Assembly: GCA_026120185.1 (NCBI GenBank)
Contig: JANUWF010001491.1
Span: forward strand, 2,232,001 to 2,296,000
Source: Voacanga thouarsii
Lineage: Eukaryota > Streptophyta > Magnoliopsida > Gentianales > Apocynaceae
DNA length: 64,000 nucleotides
Reading direction: 5' to 3'
Positions 1-10,629 of the stretch are shown in pieces. The first letter of the stretch is position 1. The number at the start of each line of letters is the position of its first letter. The notes beneath the pieces were generated by a model. That model was not told the DNA's origin and ran no database searches. It worked only from the letters and a program-made list of their open reading frames with translations. The translations under genes and the position numbers were made by a program.

Positions 1-195
1 CTCAAGTTACATCTGAGGGGGATTAGGTAAGACGAGAAATTATAACAAAATTAAAGATAAAGGCAGGAGACACATGCCCTATTTATTTAAGACAAAGCAA
101 TAAATATACATGACACAAAATTAGTTAATCAAAATTAATTGGTCTAAATTTATAACCAAGCCAACTTGCCAAAAATATGTCTAAAACACTATAAG

Positions 196-245
<50 letters not shown>

Positions 246-952
246 ATATAATATTAATTTCCAGAATCATTATTTTTGAAGATAAATTCATTAGTCCCAA
301 AATCAAATTTTGGAAAAACTTATGGGGTGCTTTCAGAAAATTGATTCTTATGGGCAAATTGAAAAAGCTAAAAAATAAGATTTTTTTTTAAATATAAAAC
401 AACCAAGGTTGCACAGGCTTGATGAAGCCTAGCCACCGGTTAGGCAAAAAAATGCCTAGTCATCGGCTGGTTTTCATGAATCTAGTCACAGTTTGGCTAC
501 CTTTTTTGTTTTTTTTCTTTTTCAATTTCTTTCTAGAATTTCTGTTCATGTTCTTCAATGATTCTAGCAAACGATTCATTTTAACATACGCTAAAGAAAC
601 ACAAAACCTTTTCCCAATTTTCAATTTTGTTCATATTTTCAATAGAACAGACATTATGTTCTCAAAAACTAAAACTAGAGAAAGAACATCTTCTTTGCAC
701 AAGCAAATTCACAGAAACAAATTTTCTATACAAAATGCGAAAATGGAAACTTTTTTAGGAAAACAAAGTTTTCAAGGAATAAAAACCCACAATTCAAACA
801 GGTTTCATAAACTATCATGAAATAATTTCAATGAGCTTTATACCAAAATAGCCAAACCCACTAAATGCATATTTTCCAAAAACCTAAAACCTGAACATGC
901 ATGAAATAATTTCACAGTAACAATTACAGATCCGTAATAACATATACAAGAA
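1..952 (-). other. Leader (5' untranslated) of a truncated minus-strand copia element
   Basis: This stretch carries no gene. In reverse complement it resembles the leaders between primer site and gag of the copia elements at 27.1-28.2 kb and 36.0-37.2 kb, including the text around 61-170 that matches about 36000-36110. It contains an AT microsatellite at about 197-250. The open frame at 419-820 is rich in Phe, Asn and Lys, has no gag motif and lies where other copies are non-coding, so I do not call it a gene. The gag-pol part of the element would lie left of the window. Confidence 0.7.
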
Positions 953-964
953 GGCTCTAATACC
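953..964 (-). promoter_or_regulatory. Copia primer binding site (tRNA-iMet type)
   Basis: On the plus strand the sequence reads GGCTCTAATACC, the reverse complement of the plant copia primer site TGGTATCAGAGCC with one change. It sits three bases from the LTR that begins TGTTGG at 968. This fixes the element's orientation: the internal region lies to the left. Confidence 0.75.
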
Positions 965-967
965 TCT

Positions 968-2696
968 TGTTGGTTTTGGTCTTAAAATCAGATCACGTAG
1001 CAGAAAATAAACACACAAAAACAAGATAATCGGATCACTTATATATGTTAAAATAGATTGATAAAAAAAAAAAGGGCACGAGTATTACCTTCTTTTGCAA
1101 TTTTCAAAATTTTCTTGAGCCTTTAATTCCAAACAGAAACAAAATCCAATTCCAATCGCTCCATTGTATTCAAAAAATATGAACACCTCTAATAGAAACC
1201 GATGCTAGTGGGTATAATTTTGCTGCTGCTGGGATTTTACTTTGCAGAGAAGTGAACCTCAAAACAATTTTTGAAGAAAAACAAGGAAAAACTGCTCTCA
1301 ATATTTCACACACATAACGGCATAATTAACACATACGTATATATGTTTCCATGTGTTCTGTGCATATTTCCTAATCCTATTAGGAAGCAATAAACATAGC
1401 CCAATTTTCCTTTTCATTATGGCCTATAGTTTCAAATATTGCAATTAGGCCCTTGAATTATAACAAACTTATAATTCGGTCACAAAACTTTTAAATAATT
1501 GTAATTTTAGCCAACTAGTTATAATACTTTATAATTACCCACATTAATTTTTTATTCTCACAAATTAATCCTATAATATTATCATATAATATCTTCGTAC
1601 TAATTCTTCTATTTTGTGTAACCTATTAGGTTTCCAGCCCATTGGTATCAAACTATAAATTAATTCTAATCACTATAGAATTAATAATCTTTAATAATTA
1701 AAATTAATTCATTAATTCTAATTAAGAGTAATTTATTAATTTTTAATTAATAAATTAGTATTTAGCAGATCATGAGCAGCATCTAGCAATGCATTATAAT
1801 CACCAAAAAGTCTAAAAAGTCAAGTGGCTTGACATTAGCTTTTCAGTAGCAAAATGTCAGTCTAATAAACTACTTTCACCATACTATATCTCATTTGCTT
1901 TGAAATATGGAATTACTGTCAACTCAATCTAGAATAAAACTAACTCTAACCCGAATTTATTAGTACTTATTCTAGAATCCATTACTCAGTATGTGTATCA
2001 TTTAGAACTATTTCCAACACATATTTACCATGGCTAAAGACTTCTTAATGAATGATTCCCTTTAAGTGCTCATGAGATATACACCCATACTATTAGGAGT
2101 GATGAATCCTTTATTAACCCTCTCAACTACTTTCGTTTGCTTTATGTTGTACCCAATATTCACCTCATATTCTAAAAATTAGAATCAAAGTACAACACTT
2201 TGCAAACAAAATACCTTGGAGATCTCAATCCTAAGGATTCTTGCATATTTACTATAATGAGATTCTATCACTAGAACTAAAAAGTTATTGATATGATTAT
2301 CTTATAGGTAGGTCATCCAATGAATTTATTTATATTGCAAGCATCCACGTGTTATTTTTGAATATCACAATAATTATGGATGTGAGAACCACTGCTTGAT
2401 CTAATCAAGAAGTACAACATGTGCTAGTTTTTGCAAATTAATAATGTTCTATCTCATTAATACTATGACTAGGGATAGTTTAAGCACAAATCCTACATAG
2501 TATAGTAGAAATCTCATATTATGATCTTTATCATGATTTCCTTAATGCTATGCATTGTGCTAGGGATTTTATCGTTTAGTTTTTACACACGTACACATAT
2601 GAAACAAAGAAACTAGAAGATAAAGAATGCTTTTTATCAAATAATTGTGCAAAATCTATCATACAAATGATTGCTTCTAGGGCATAATCCTAGTAC
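968..2696 (-). mobile_element. Copia LTR (5' LTR of the minus-strand element), diverged copy
   Basis: About 1.73 kb, begins TGTTGG after the primer site and ends near GGGCATAATCCTAGTA, the degenerate reverse complement of the lineage's LTR start (TGTTAGTGTTATGCCC in Cop1). Shared landmarks include AAGTCAAGTGGCTTGACAT around 1818 and ATGATCTTTATCATGATTT around 2520. It is visibly more diverged from Cop1 than the copies at 28 kb or 62 kb. The right boundary is uncertain by a few bases. Confidence 0.75.
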
Positions 2697-3643
2697 CCCT
2701 ATCTCTGAGTGACCCCATAACCGCATATGCCACAAAGTTCTTAATCCCCCAAAATTTTTTCTTAAGTTCATCCATCTCTGAGTAAACCCAAGTGATAGAT
2801 TACTTAAAATAGAAATCAAATAATCAAATAATCATCCATCACACGAGTAAATTAGGGTATGCCCCTTCAATCACAACTCAAATCAAGTAAATTCAATATC
2901 CACAAATTAGATCACAAAACGATATAAAAAAAAAAGAAAAGAAAACTCAAAGACAAGGTTTCTCTTCTACTTTGCTATCATCCTTTAGGTGCTCCTCTCT
3001 CCTCAAATCCTTTCTTGATCTTCTCTTCTTAGCTCATCTTTGTTTTCTCAAGGGGCTTTTACAGGTATTTTTAGGGTGACTCCCCCTTTAATTATTATGA
3101 TTTATGGTACTTATAGCTTCCCCTTCAAAAAGCCCTAAAATCGCTAAACATGGGCATTTTCTACGCTATTGCACAGTGCCATTGAATGTGATATGCACAG
3201 TAATATGGATGCTTTCCTAAAGTAAAAATTAGCTTGAAATGACGTCATGGCACTCGAATTTATTCTGTGCTGTAATCATGTACAACCACGTCAAAAATGA
3301 TGTGTACGGTGTTGTGGGTCCCCAAATTATTGAAATTTCTGAAAGTCTACAAGTGCACAAGGCCATTGATCATGATGGGCATGGTGCCATAGATTCCCAA
3401 AAGTTTGAATCTCTGATATCTTATTTGGTATAATGTCGTGCTCTTCAATCTTCGTGGTGGCATGCAAGCATTTCAACTTCACATTTTAAGTGCTTTTCAA
3501 CTTGCTTTCTCTTCTAATCTCACATTAATGTATCCTACATTAAATAAGGTGAAAATATGGGGATAAATAGCACTCAATAGTAGATTTCCCAATGATTTAA
3601 GCATAAATGATGTATAAAATTTGTTTATGATAAACACTTATCA
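2697..3643 (-). mobile_element. Probable 3' LTR of gypsy element A
   Basis: The right end on the plus strand is ...AACACTTATCA, which read on the minus strand starts TGATAAGTGTTTATCA directly after the purine tract ATGGGGAG. That is the usual junction of polypurine tract and 3' LTR. The left limit is taken as the end of the copia LTR and is not independently supported. No gene is seen inside; the open frame at 3239-3433 has no recognisable domain. Confidence 0.5.
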
Positions 3644-3680
3644 CTCCCCATAGTCAAGCTTTTGCTTGTCCTCAAGCAAA
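3644..3680 (-). promoter_or_regulatory. Gypsy A polypurine tract and adjacent hairpin
   Basis: Read on the minus strand the purine run ATGGGGAG (3644-3651) abuts the 3' LTR. Just upstream lies TTTGCTTG-AGGA-CAAGCAAA (3661-3680), an exact 8-bp inverted repeat with a 4-base loop. A 'TTGAGGACAAGCAAA' word before the 3' LTR is familiar in plant gypsy elements, which supports the assignment. Confidence 0.7.
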
Positions 3681-3999
3681 TTATCAAAACAAAAAGCACT
3701 CCAAACAAAAAACATTTTTAATCAAGAATAAATTTTTGGCAACAATGATTGCTATGGAAAAGATATTTGTTTTCTATTGAGATTAGAATTCAATTTAAGA
3801 TCATCCAACTATGCAAATCTCGTGTAAAATTGTGTATGGAATAGATAAAACCAAAGCAATTGAAGTTAGAGTAAACAAGTCTATAGCTATTTAACACGTT
3901 TTAGCCCATTTCCTAAGTCAATAGTACAACCCAAGCGATTCATATAAACAAGGAATAATGAGTTACTTAAGTTCTCTGACTTCTCAATCTACTACAATC
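3681..3999 (-). other. 3' untranslated region of gypsy A, part 1
   Basis: AT-rich sequence between the hairpin and the CACTA-like insertion, with no gene or repeat structure seen. It continues at 7316 on the other side of that insertion. Confidence 0.5.
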
Positions 4000-4019
4000 C
4001 ACAACAAAAGAAAGTTCTA

Positions 4020-4460
4020 TACATGGCGCTAGCATTTACGGTGGTCTTATAGCCATTGCAAATGGTGGTTATATATGACAGACCATCGTATATAAATTTT
4101 AAAAATGATGATTTTCAGACTGTCATATTAATCTAATAGTTGCGACAGACCATTGTATATAATACAGCAAACATGACGGCTAGTCATAAAAGGTTATTAT
4201 ATATGACGGTTTTGAGGACGTCATAAATATATGGTCATATACGATGGTCTTACATTTATTTACAACAGTATTGTGCCCATCTCAAACAATATAGCATTTA
4301 TGGTAGCTTTTTTACGCGGTTTTGTTAGTGTCATCGCAAAAGGTTAATATATACAATGGTCTGGAGGCCGCCGTAAATGCAAGAATATATATAATGGTTT
4401 TGCTGCTTTTTACGACAGTTTTTTGGCCATCGTAAAAAATACATTATTTACAATGGTTCT
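4020..4460. repeat. Left subterminal repeats of the CACTA-like element
   Basis: Repeated short words of the type ACGGTGGTC, GACAGACCATCGTATAT, GACGGTTTTGAGGACGTC occur in both orientations. In CACTA elements such subterminal motifs are the transposase binding sites; here that is inferred from position and repetition. Confidence 0.65.
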
Positions 4461-4494
4461 TTTACATTCAAAATCCCTCAAAAGTCAAACTCTA

Positions 4495-5742
4495 ATTACC
4501 TTCAAATACGGTCACAATAATTTTTTTTTTTAGTAATTTTAACAAATCTAATAGTTGGATCATTAATTTGATACACCTGTCTTTATAAATGCATTACGTT
4601 TTGGGCATTTTTATTGAGATTTTGCTAGGTTATATGGCAAAATATGTCCAATTACCTTCAAATTTGGTCATAATACTTTTTTTTAGCAATTTTAAGAAAT
4701 CTAATGTTTAGACCATTAATTTAATATGCGTATATTTGTAAATGTGTTAGGTTTTGGGTATTTTTATAGAGATTTTGCTAGATTTTGTGACAAAATATAT
4801 CCGATTACACTCAAATTTAGTCATAACACTTTTTTTTTCTTTTTAAGAAATGTTAACAAATCTAATGGTTGGATTGTTAATTTGATATGCCAATCATTGT
4901 AAATGTACTAGGGTTTGGGCATTTTTATAGAGATTTTGCTAGATTATATGCCAAAATATATTTTATTACCTTTAGATTTGGTCATAATACTTTTTTTTTT
5001 TAGCAATTTTAACAAATCTAATGGTTGCACCATTAATTTGATATGCCTATCTTAATAAATGTGTTAGGGTTTCTGCATTTTTATAGAGATTTTGCTAGGT
5101 TATGTGGAAAAAATATACAAGAACACCTTTTAATTTGGTCATAATACTTTTTCTAGAAATTTTAACAAATATATTTGATATGCTTATCTTTATAAATGCG
5201 TTAGGTTTTGGACATTTTTATAGAGATTTTGCTAGATTATGTGGCAAAATATATCCGATTACCTTCAAATATGGTCATAAAACCTTCCTCTTTTTTTTTT
5301 TTAGCAATTTTAACAAATCTAATAGTTCGATCGTTAATTTAATACCCCTATATTTGTACAGGGGTTCGGTTTTAAACTCTTATATAGATATTATGCTAGA
5401 TTATATGGCAAAATTTATCCAATTACCTCAAATTTAGTGACAATACGTTTTTTAGTAATTTCAATAAATTCAACGATTGGATCAATAATTTGATATATAT
5501 ATATATATATATAATTAATTACCTTTAAATTTGGTCATAATACAATTTTTTAGCAATTTTATCAAATCTATCGGTTAGATCGTTAATTTGATACACCTAT
5601 CTTTGTGAATGCATTAGGGATTGGGCATTTTTATTAGGATTTTGCTATATTATATAGCAAAATATATCCAATTACCTTCAAATTTTATCAAAAAACTTTT
5701 TTTAAAGCTATTTTAACAAATCCAACGATTAGATTGTCAATT
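4495..5742. repeat. Tandem array of about 155-bp units (eight units plus a partial ninth)
   Basis: The unit begins ATTACCTTCAAATTTGGTCA and continues with AGCAATTTTAACAAATCTAA, a GATCATTAATTTGATA segment, TTGGGCATTTTTATAGAGAT and TTTGCTAGATTATATGGCAA. Unit starts fall at about 4495, 4651, 4804, 4965, 5122, 5258, 5422, 5518 and 5671, giving lengths of 156, 153, 161, 157, 136, 164, 96 and 153 bp. Unit 7 is shortened and has an AT expansion at its middle. Apparent open frames here (5102-5437) are by-products of the repeat. Confidence 0.9.
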
Positions 5743-5954
5743 TTATATATGTATACATATATATGTATATGTGTGTGTGTGTGTGTGTACATGTACATGT
5801 ATATGAATGTATGTGGTATTTATATATATGTTTATATGTGTATGTATATAGTGTATACATGTTTGTATGTATACATATATATACCTAGATTTATTTATAC
5901 ATGTACAAATATATATGTGTAGTATGTATATATAGTATATGGTACGTATGTGTT

Positions 5955-6001
<47 letters not shown>

Positions 6002-6221
6002 TTGGTGTGTGTATATACATAAATATGTATATAGATATATATGTAGTATTTATATATATGTATATATGTGCGTTTGTATATAAGTGTATATGTATATTTG
6101 TATATAACTATATATTTGTATACGTATATGTATGTATGTACGTATATATATATATATATATGAATATTTGTACTATTTATATATATATTTATATTAGTGA
6201 ATATATGTATATATGTACATA

Positions 6222-6262
<41 letters not shown>

Positions 6263-6443
6263 ATATATATATGTGTATGTATGTATGTATGTATGTATGT
6301 ATATGCATATATTGTGTATGTATATGTGTATGTTATATGTATATATGCCTAGCATGTATATATATTTGTATGTGTGTGTGACTATGTATTTGCATATGTT
6401 TTGTATGTATATATTTATGTTATATCTATATATATGTTATGTA

Positions 6444-6482
<39 letters not shown>
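5743..6482. repeat. 740-bp TA/TG/TATG microsatellite
   Basis: A continuous mixture of TA, TG, ATGT and GTAT runs, with pure TG tracts at about 6230-6258 and 6448-6480. Overlapping frames encode Tyr/Met/Cys/Ile/Val strings only and are not genes. The tract starts inside the ninth array unit at the same place where unit 7 carries an AT expansion. Confidence 0.95.
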
Positions 6483-6483
<1 letters not shown>

Positions 6484-6720
6484 GGTTTTTTTAATTGATT
6501 TATATGAATAAAATCATTTATTAAAAATTATGATATAATTAACTGTATATAACTTTTTAAAATTATATAAATGTACAAAATATTTTATTACATTGAGTAA
6601 TGTTTTTTCATAGAAAATTTAATATAATTGTTATATTTTTTATAGTATTAAGGTTTTAAAATTTTATTTAAAAAATATTGGGCATAGTTTAAAAAAAAAA
6701 AAGAATTATACCAAACAAGA

Positions 6721-6790
6721 AGCTTGGCCCAGTGGCTAAGGCACAGAGCCTTCATACGCAAGGTCGTTGGTTCGACTTCTCGTTGTGGCA
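6721..6790 (+). other. tRNA-like segment (degenerate)
   Basis: The spacing of CCAGTGGCTAAGGC (A-box-like) and GGTTCGACTTC (B-box-like) recalls a tRNA, and CCTT/AAGG can pair around the middle. The acceptor and T stems pair poorly, so this is not a functional tRNA gene. It may be a tRNA-derived fragment captured by the CACTA-like element. Evidence is weak. Confidence 0.3.
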
Positions 6791-6899
6791 CTATTTAATT
6801 GAAAGCTGCAATCAGGTGTGGTGGGTTCACGTGAACCATGGCTTGAAGGAGAACTTGAATCTAGTGCGGTTGGCCCAAAGAATTCTTGGGGTCCACAAA

Positions 6900-7300
6900 A
6901 ATTACTAATTTTTTTCATTGTTGTGGTTTTATTATATATGGCGGTTCTAGGACCGTCGTATTTGCTATATTAATTTTTAATTTTTTTTATTATTATGGTT
7001 TTGTTATATACGACAGTCCATTGGCCGTCGTATATGTTTTAACAAATAAGGTGGTCCTAGGACCGTCCTAAATAGTGCCACCAATAACCTTATCATATAC
7101 AACACTTTTTATGAGTTTTTAACGGTTAAAAAGTGGAACCGTCGTATAACCCATCGTAAATAGTATGACGATGGTTTTCGAGCAGTCATTTAATATAAAT
7201 GACACCAATATTTGAGATGGCCCAAAAACCATCGTATGGCCACCGTATAAGGTTTATATGACAGTTTTGTGGGTATTTATGACCACAGTAAATGGTCTTT
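6900..7300. repeat. Right subterminal repeats of the CACTA-like element
   Basis: Motifs such as GGCGGTTCTAGGACCGTCGT, ATACGACAGTCCATTGGCCG and GGTGGTCCTAGGACCGTCC form short near-palindromes, in mirror arrangement to the left subterminal region. This supports both ends belonging to one element. Confidence 0.65.
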
Positions 7301-7315
7301 TTTTTTTTTTTTGTG

Positions 7316-8330
7316 ATCATAAGTAGTAATAAAAGGATTGGGCCATAAACTCATTTTTATAGGTTGCTATAAATGCCTATTAGAGATGAAAAATAAATAT
7401 CTTTCTACTCCTACATTACCCTCATTAAATTCTCATTTTCTTTTAGAGAAAGATAATGTAAATGCCTAATAAAGATAAAATAAATTATTTTTAGCTTTCA
7501 AAATACTTTGCTCTAATCACTCATTTTCTTACCCCAACCCTCATTTATTTAAACCTAGACTTAGGACTAACTAGAATATCATAGAATATACAAAAGTCAA
7601 AACTCCCTACTTATATTTCATCGCAAGTTTCTCATCAATTCCTAAGAAATAAAATGTCACCATATTAGCTAAAACATAAATAAGATTAAGCCAAATTCTC
7701 AAGATCTAGTGTATATCATATCAAATATATATGTTTACCTAACAATACCTAGTTAAAGCAACCTCTTTCCAAGGTCTCATGTTAAGAGCAAAAGAATAGC
7801 AATCCCAAAAAATTTCAAATTATGCAAAAAATAAAAAATAAAAAATTAGCTCAATCTCATCAAATTCAACTGTTTTTAAAAATCAATTCTTGCATGGTAA
7901 TATACCAAACTCTCTCTCCTCCATACTTAAAATGGCAAATGTCCTCATTGACCTACAAACTATACAATGTGAATGTATGCAATAGAACTGAAAATGATAA
8001 GAAAGAAAGAGTAAAGTAATACGCCTAAGTGCTTAAAAGCTCAAATTGATTATTGGAAGAGAAAAATATCATCATCAAAAGAAGGTAGTAGCTACAGTCA
8101 TCCAAAAAGTGCTGAATAAGTAAAAAAAACAAATTAAAATCTCAAATCAATTGATAGAACAAGATACTAAATGAAAACAATAGAAAAGAAAAAGAAATAG
8201 AAATCTGGTATCAAGTAAAGATAATAAAAAATTGCAAAATCAAATAAATAAAAGCAGTTAAGAATTGGAATTCTCTAAAGCATATAAAATTACAGAAGCT
8301 CTTTCCAAATCTCCAAGATCCTCTCCAAAC
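7316..8330 (-). other. 3' untranslated region of gypsy A, part 2
   Basis: AT-rich sequence between the CACTA-like element and the end of the integrase remnant. I see no gene in it; the frame at 7822-8019 has no recognisable domain. Confidence 0.5.
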
Positions 8331-9440
8331 TAAAGCTGTAACTGGGTTCTATTGACTTTGAATGTCCCTTTCTCTTGATGAGAGACTTTTATGGTACCAT
8401 AGGGAACGACTTTGTTTACCACAATTGGACCAGACCATCTTGATTTAAGCTTTCTATGAAACAATCATAACCTTAAATTGTAGAGCAATACTTGATCACT
8501 TTCTTTGAATTCCCTAATAGGTAATATGTGCTTTTAATGCCATTGTTTCACCTTTTCCTTATACATTTTGTGATTCTTATAGGCTTCATTTCTCCACTCA
8601 TCAAGCTCGTTTAGTTGTAGAGATCTCTTTTCACCTGTAGAATTAAGATCAAAATTTACATGTTTGATTGCCTAAAATGCTTTATGTTCAATTTCTACAG
8701 GTAAAGAGCAACCCTTCCTATAAACCAATCAATAAAGTGTAGTGCCTAAATGTGTTTTATAAGTAGTTCTATATGCCTAAAGTGCATTTTCCAATTTCGT
8801 ACTCCAATCATTTTTCGTGTGCTAACTATCTTTCTAAAATTCTTGTAGTATCTCTATTAACCACCTCAACTTGGCCACTAGTTTGAGGGTGATAAGAGAT
8901 TACAAGTTTATAAGTAACACCTACATGATTCAACACATTTTCCAATTGGTTTTTACAAAAATGTGTTCCCCTATCACTTATAAGTACTTTAGGAACTCCA
9001 AATCAAATAAAAAGTCTTTTGAGGAAATGAACAACCACCCTAGCATCCTTAGTTGGTAAAGCATGTTTTCAACCCACTTTAACATATAATTAATAGCAAC
9101 TAAGATATATTTATAGCCAAAAGAATTGGGAAAATGTCCTATGAAATCAATTCCCTAACAATCAAATACCCTACATGCTTGAAAAAATAATAAAGTTATC
9201 GTATGAGCTCTTGAAATATTACTTGTTCTTTGGCATCTATTATGGTTTTTCACAAACCCACGCGCATCCTTGAGGATTGTAGGCCAGTAGAATCTAAATT
9301 TGAGCACTTTTCTTGCGTTTCCATTAGCTTGGTAATAAACCCCCAGGTGGTCATCATGGTAGTGACGAAGAATATCTCGGGCTGCATCTTCATCAACACA
9401 TCTTCTAATAACATGATTTGTATAGTAACAAAAAGGAAAA
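8331..9440 (-). pseudogene. Gypsy A integrase, degenerate
   Basis: Read right to left. The zinc-binding region lies at about 9420-9250, with HYHDDHLG, then FYWPTILKDA and a partial final Cys pair. The core follows at about 9240-8800, with VPKVLISDRGTHF (second Asp) and YHPQTSGQVEVVNR (catalytic Glu). The C-terminal part at about 8510-8331 reads DQVLLYNLRL, KLKSRWSGPIVV and VPYGTIKV, typical of plant gypsy integrases without a chromodomain. Several stop codons and frame changes break the frame, for example within the core after RLFI. It would have inserted the element's cDNA into chromosomes; it cannot be functional now. Confidence 0.8.
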
Positions 9441-9640
9441 GCATCCTTCCAAAAGTATTACTTCATATCTGAGAGAAATTTTGTTCTTTATTGTGAAGTA
9501 TATTCCTTGAAAATAATCCCTATTGCAAAAAAAATTAGAAAAATCTGTAAACCAAAGAGCAAGGGAAATTTTACTGTTAATCTGTAAAAGCTGCTCATGA
9601 AGGAAAGTATCATGAATCTCATCTTCTTTTAACATTTCCA

Positions 9641-10060
9641 AATAAGGACTATCCAATCTAGATAAATGATCTGCTACTAGTTTTTCAGCTCCCTTTTTGT
9701 CTCTAATCTCCAAATTAAATTCTTGCAAAAGTAGCATTTGTCTTATCCATCTAGGCTTAGAACCTTGTTTAGTTAAAATATACTTTAAAGTGGAATAATC
9801 AGTGGATACAATCATTTTAGATAGAATAAAATAAGAGCAAAATTTATCAAAGCAAAACACTATAGCAAGCAACTATTTTTCTGTGGTAGTGTAATTTTCT
9901 TGTGCATCGGTGAGAGTTTTGTTTGGATAGTATATATGTGGAAAGCTTCTCTGTTTCCTTTGTCCAAGAACTACACCTATTGCAAAATGACTAGCATCAC
10001 ATATTAGTTCAGAGGGTAAAGACCAATTAGGGGTGACCAAAATAGGAGAATTAGTCAATT
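9641..10060 (-). pseudogene. Gypsy A RNase H, degenerate
   Basis: Motifs in order are LICDASHFAIGVVLGQR (first catalytic Asp; about 10010-9955), NYTTTEKQLLAIVF (about 9900-9850), VSTDYSTLKYILTK (about 9815-9765), RWIRQMLLLQEFNLEIRD and ADHLSRL (about 9670-9650). A stop separates the first motif block from the second. The domain follows the reverse transcriptase directly, as usual in Ty3/gypsy. Confidence 0.8.
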
Positions 10061-10624
10061 GAAACTTTAACTCATTGAATGCCCAAAGACATTTTTCATC
10101 GAAGTTGAATAGGGTATCATTTTCCAATAGAGAAGCGAGAGGCTTGGTATCTTGGAAAAATCCTTTATGAACCTCCTGTAGAAACCTGCATGTCCTAGAA
10201 AACTGCAGATGGTTTTCACAGAAGAAGGGGGCAATTTTTTAATGATTGCAATTATAACACTATCAACCTCCAAACCCTTACTTGAGATTTTATGCCCAAA
10301 AACAATATTCTTCTTTACCATAAAATGTTATATATCCTAATTCAACATAAGATTTGTTTCCTCTTATCTTTGGAGTAACCATTCTATACTTTTCAACCGC
10401 TACTCGAAGGAATTCCCAGAAGCAAAGAAGTCATCTACGAATACTTACATTATGTCACCAACCAACCCTTCAAATACAGCTATCTTAGACCTTTGAAATG
10501 TACAAAGACCATTGTAAAGACCAAAGGGAATTTTTTTATTCCAAAAAGACATGAATGTAGTCTTTTCTTAATTTTCTAGAGCTATAGGAATCTAAAAATA
10601 CCTCTAAAATTCATCAAGGAAGTA
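10061..10624 (-). pseudogene. Gypsy A reverse transcriptase, C-terminal part, left of the Cop1 insertion
   Basis: The remnant includes VFVDDFFASGNSFE (degenerate catalytic YVDD box, about 10450-10405), FGHKISSKGLEVD and LGHAGFYRRFIKDFSKI (about 10215-10160). The N-terminal half is at 19857-20300, across the Cop1 insertion. Stop codons occur after the catalytic motif. Confidence 0.8.
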
Positions 10625-10629
10625 GTAGT
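10625..10629. other. Target-site duplication of Cop1, left copy
   Basis: GTAGT immediately left of the Cop1 5' LTR; the same five bases follow the 3' LTR at 19852-19856. Confidence 0.9.

Larger units (their letters stand above)
4000..7315. mobile_element. CACTA-like (CMC) DNA transposon, non-coding
   Basis: The left end reads CACAACAAAAGAAA and the right end, in reverse complement, CACAAAAAAAAAAA. Both are flanked by the trinucleotide ATC (3997-3999 and 7316-7318), the 3-bp target duplication expected for CACTA elements. Subterminal regions at about 4030-4460 and 6930-7290 are full of short inverted motifs such as CGACAGTCC...GGCCGTCG. The middle holds a tandem array, a microsatellite and a tRNA-like segment. 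No transposase frame is visible, so the element is non-autonomous. The ends lack the canonical CACTA pentamer (CACAA instead). Confidence 0.75.

Noticed and set aside
419..820. 133-residue open frame near the left edge
   Set aside because: It lies in a copia leader that is non-coding in the other copies, has low-complexity Phe/Asn/Lys content and no domain motif.
4495..5742. Direct repeats resembling a CRISPR array
   Set aside because: Repeat units are contiguous, about 155 bp and diverged, without short repeats and unique spacers; the context is a plant transposon.
5734..6494. Several overlapping frames encoding Tyr/Met/Cys/Val-rich peptides
   Set aside because: They are translations of a TA/TG/TATG microsatellite.
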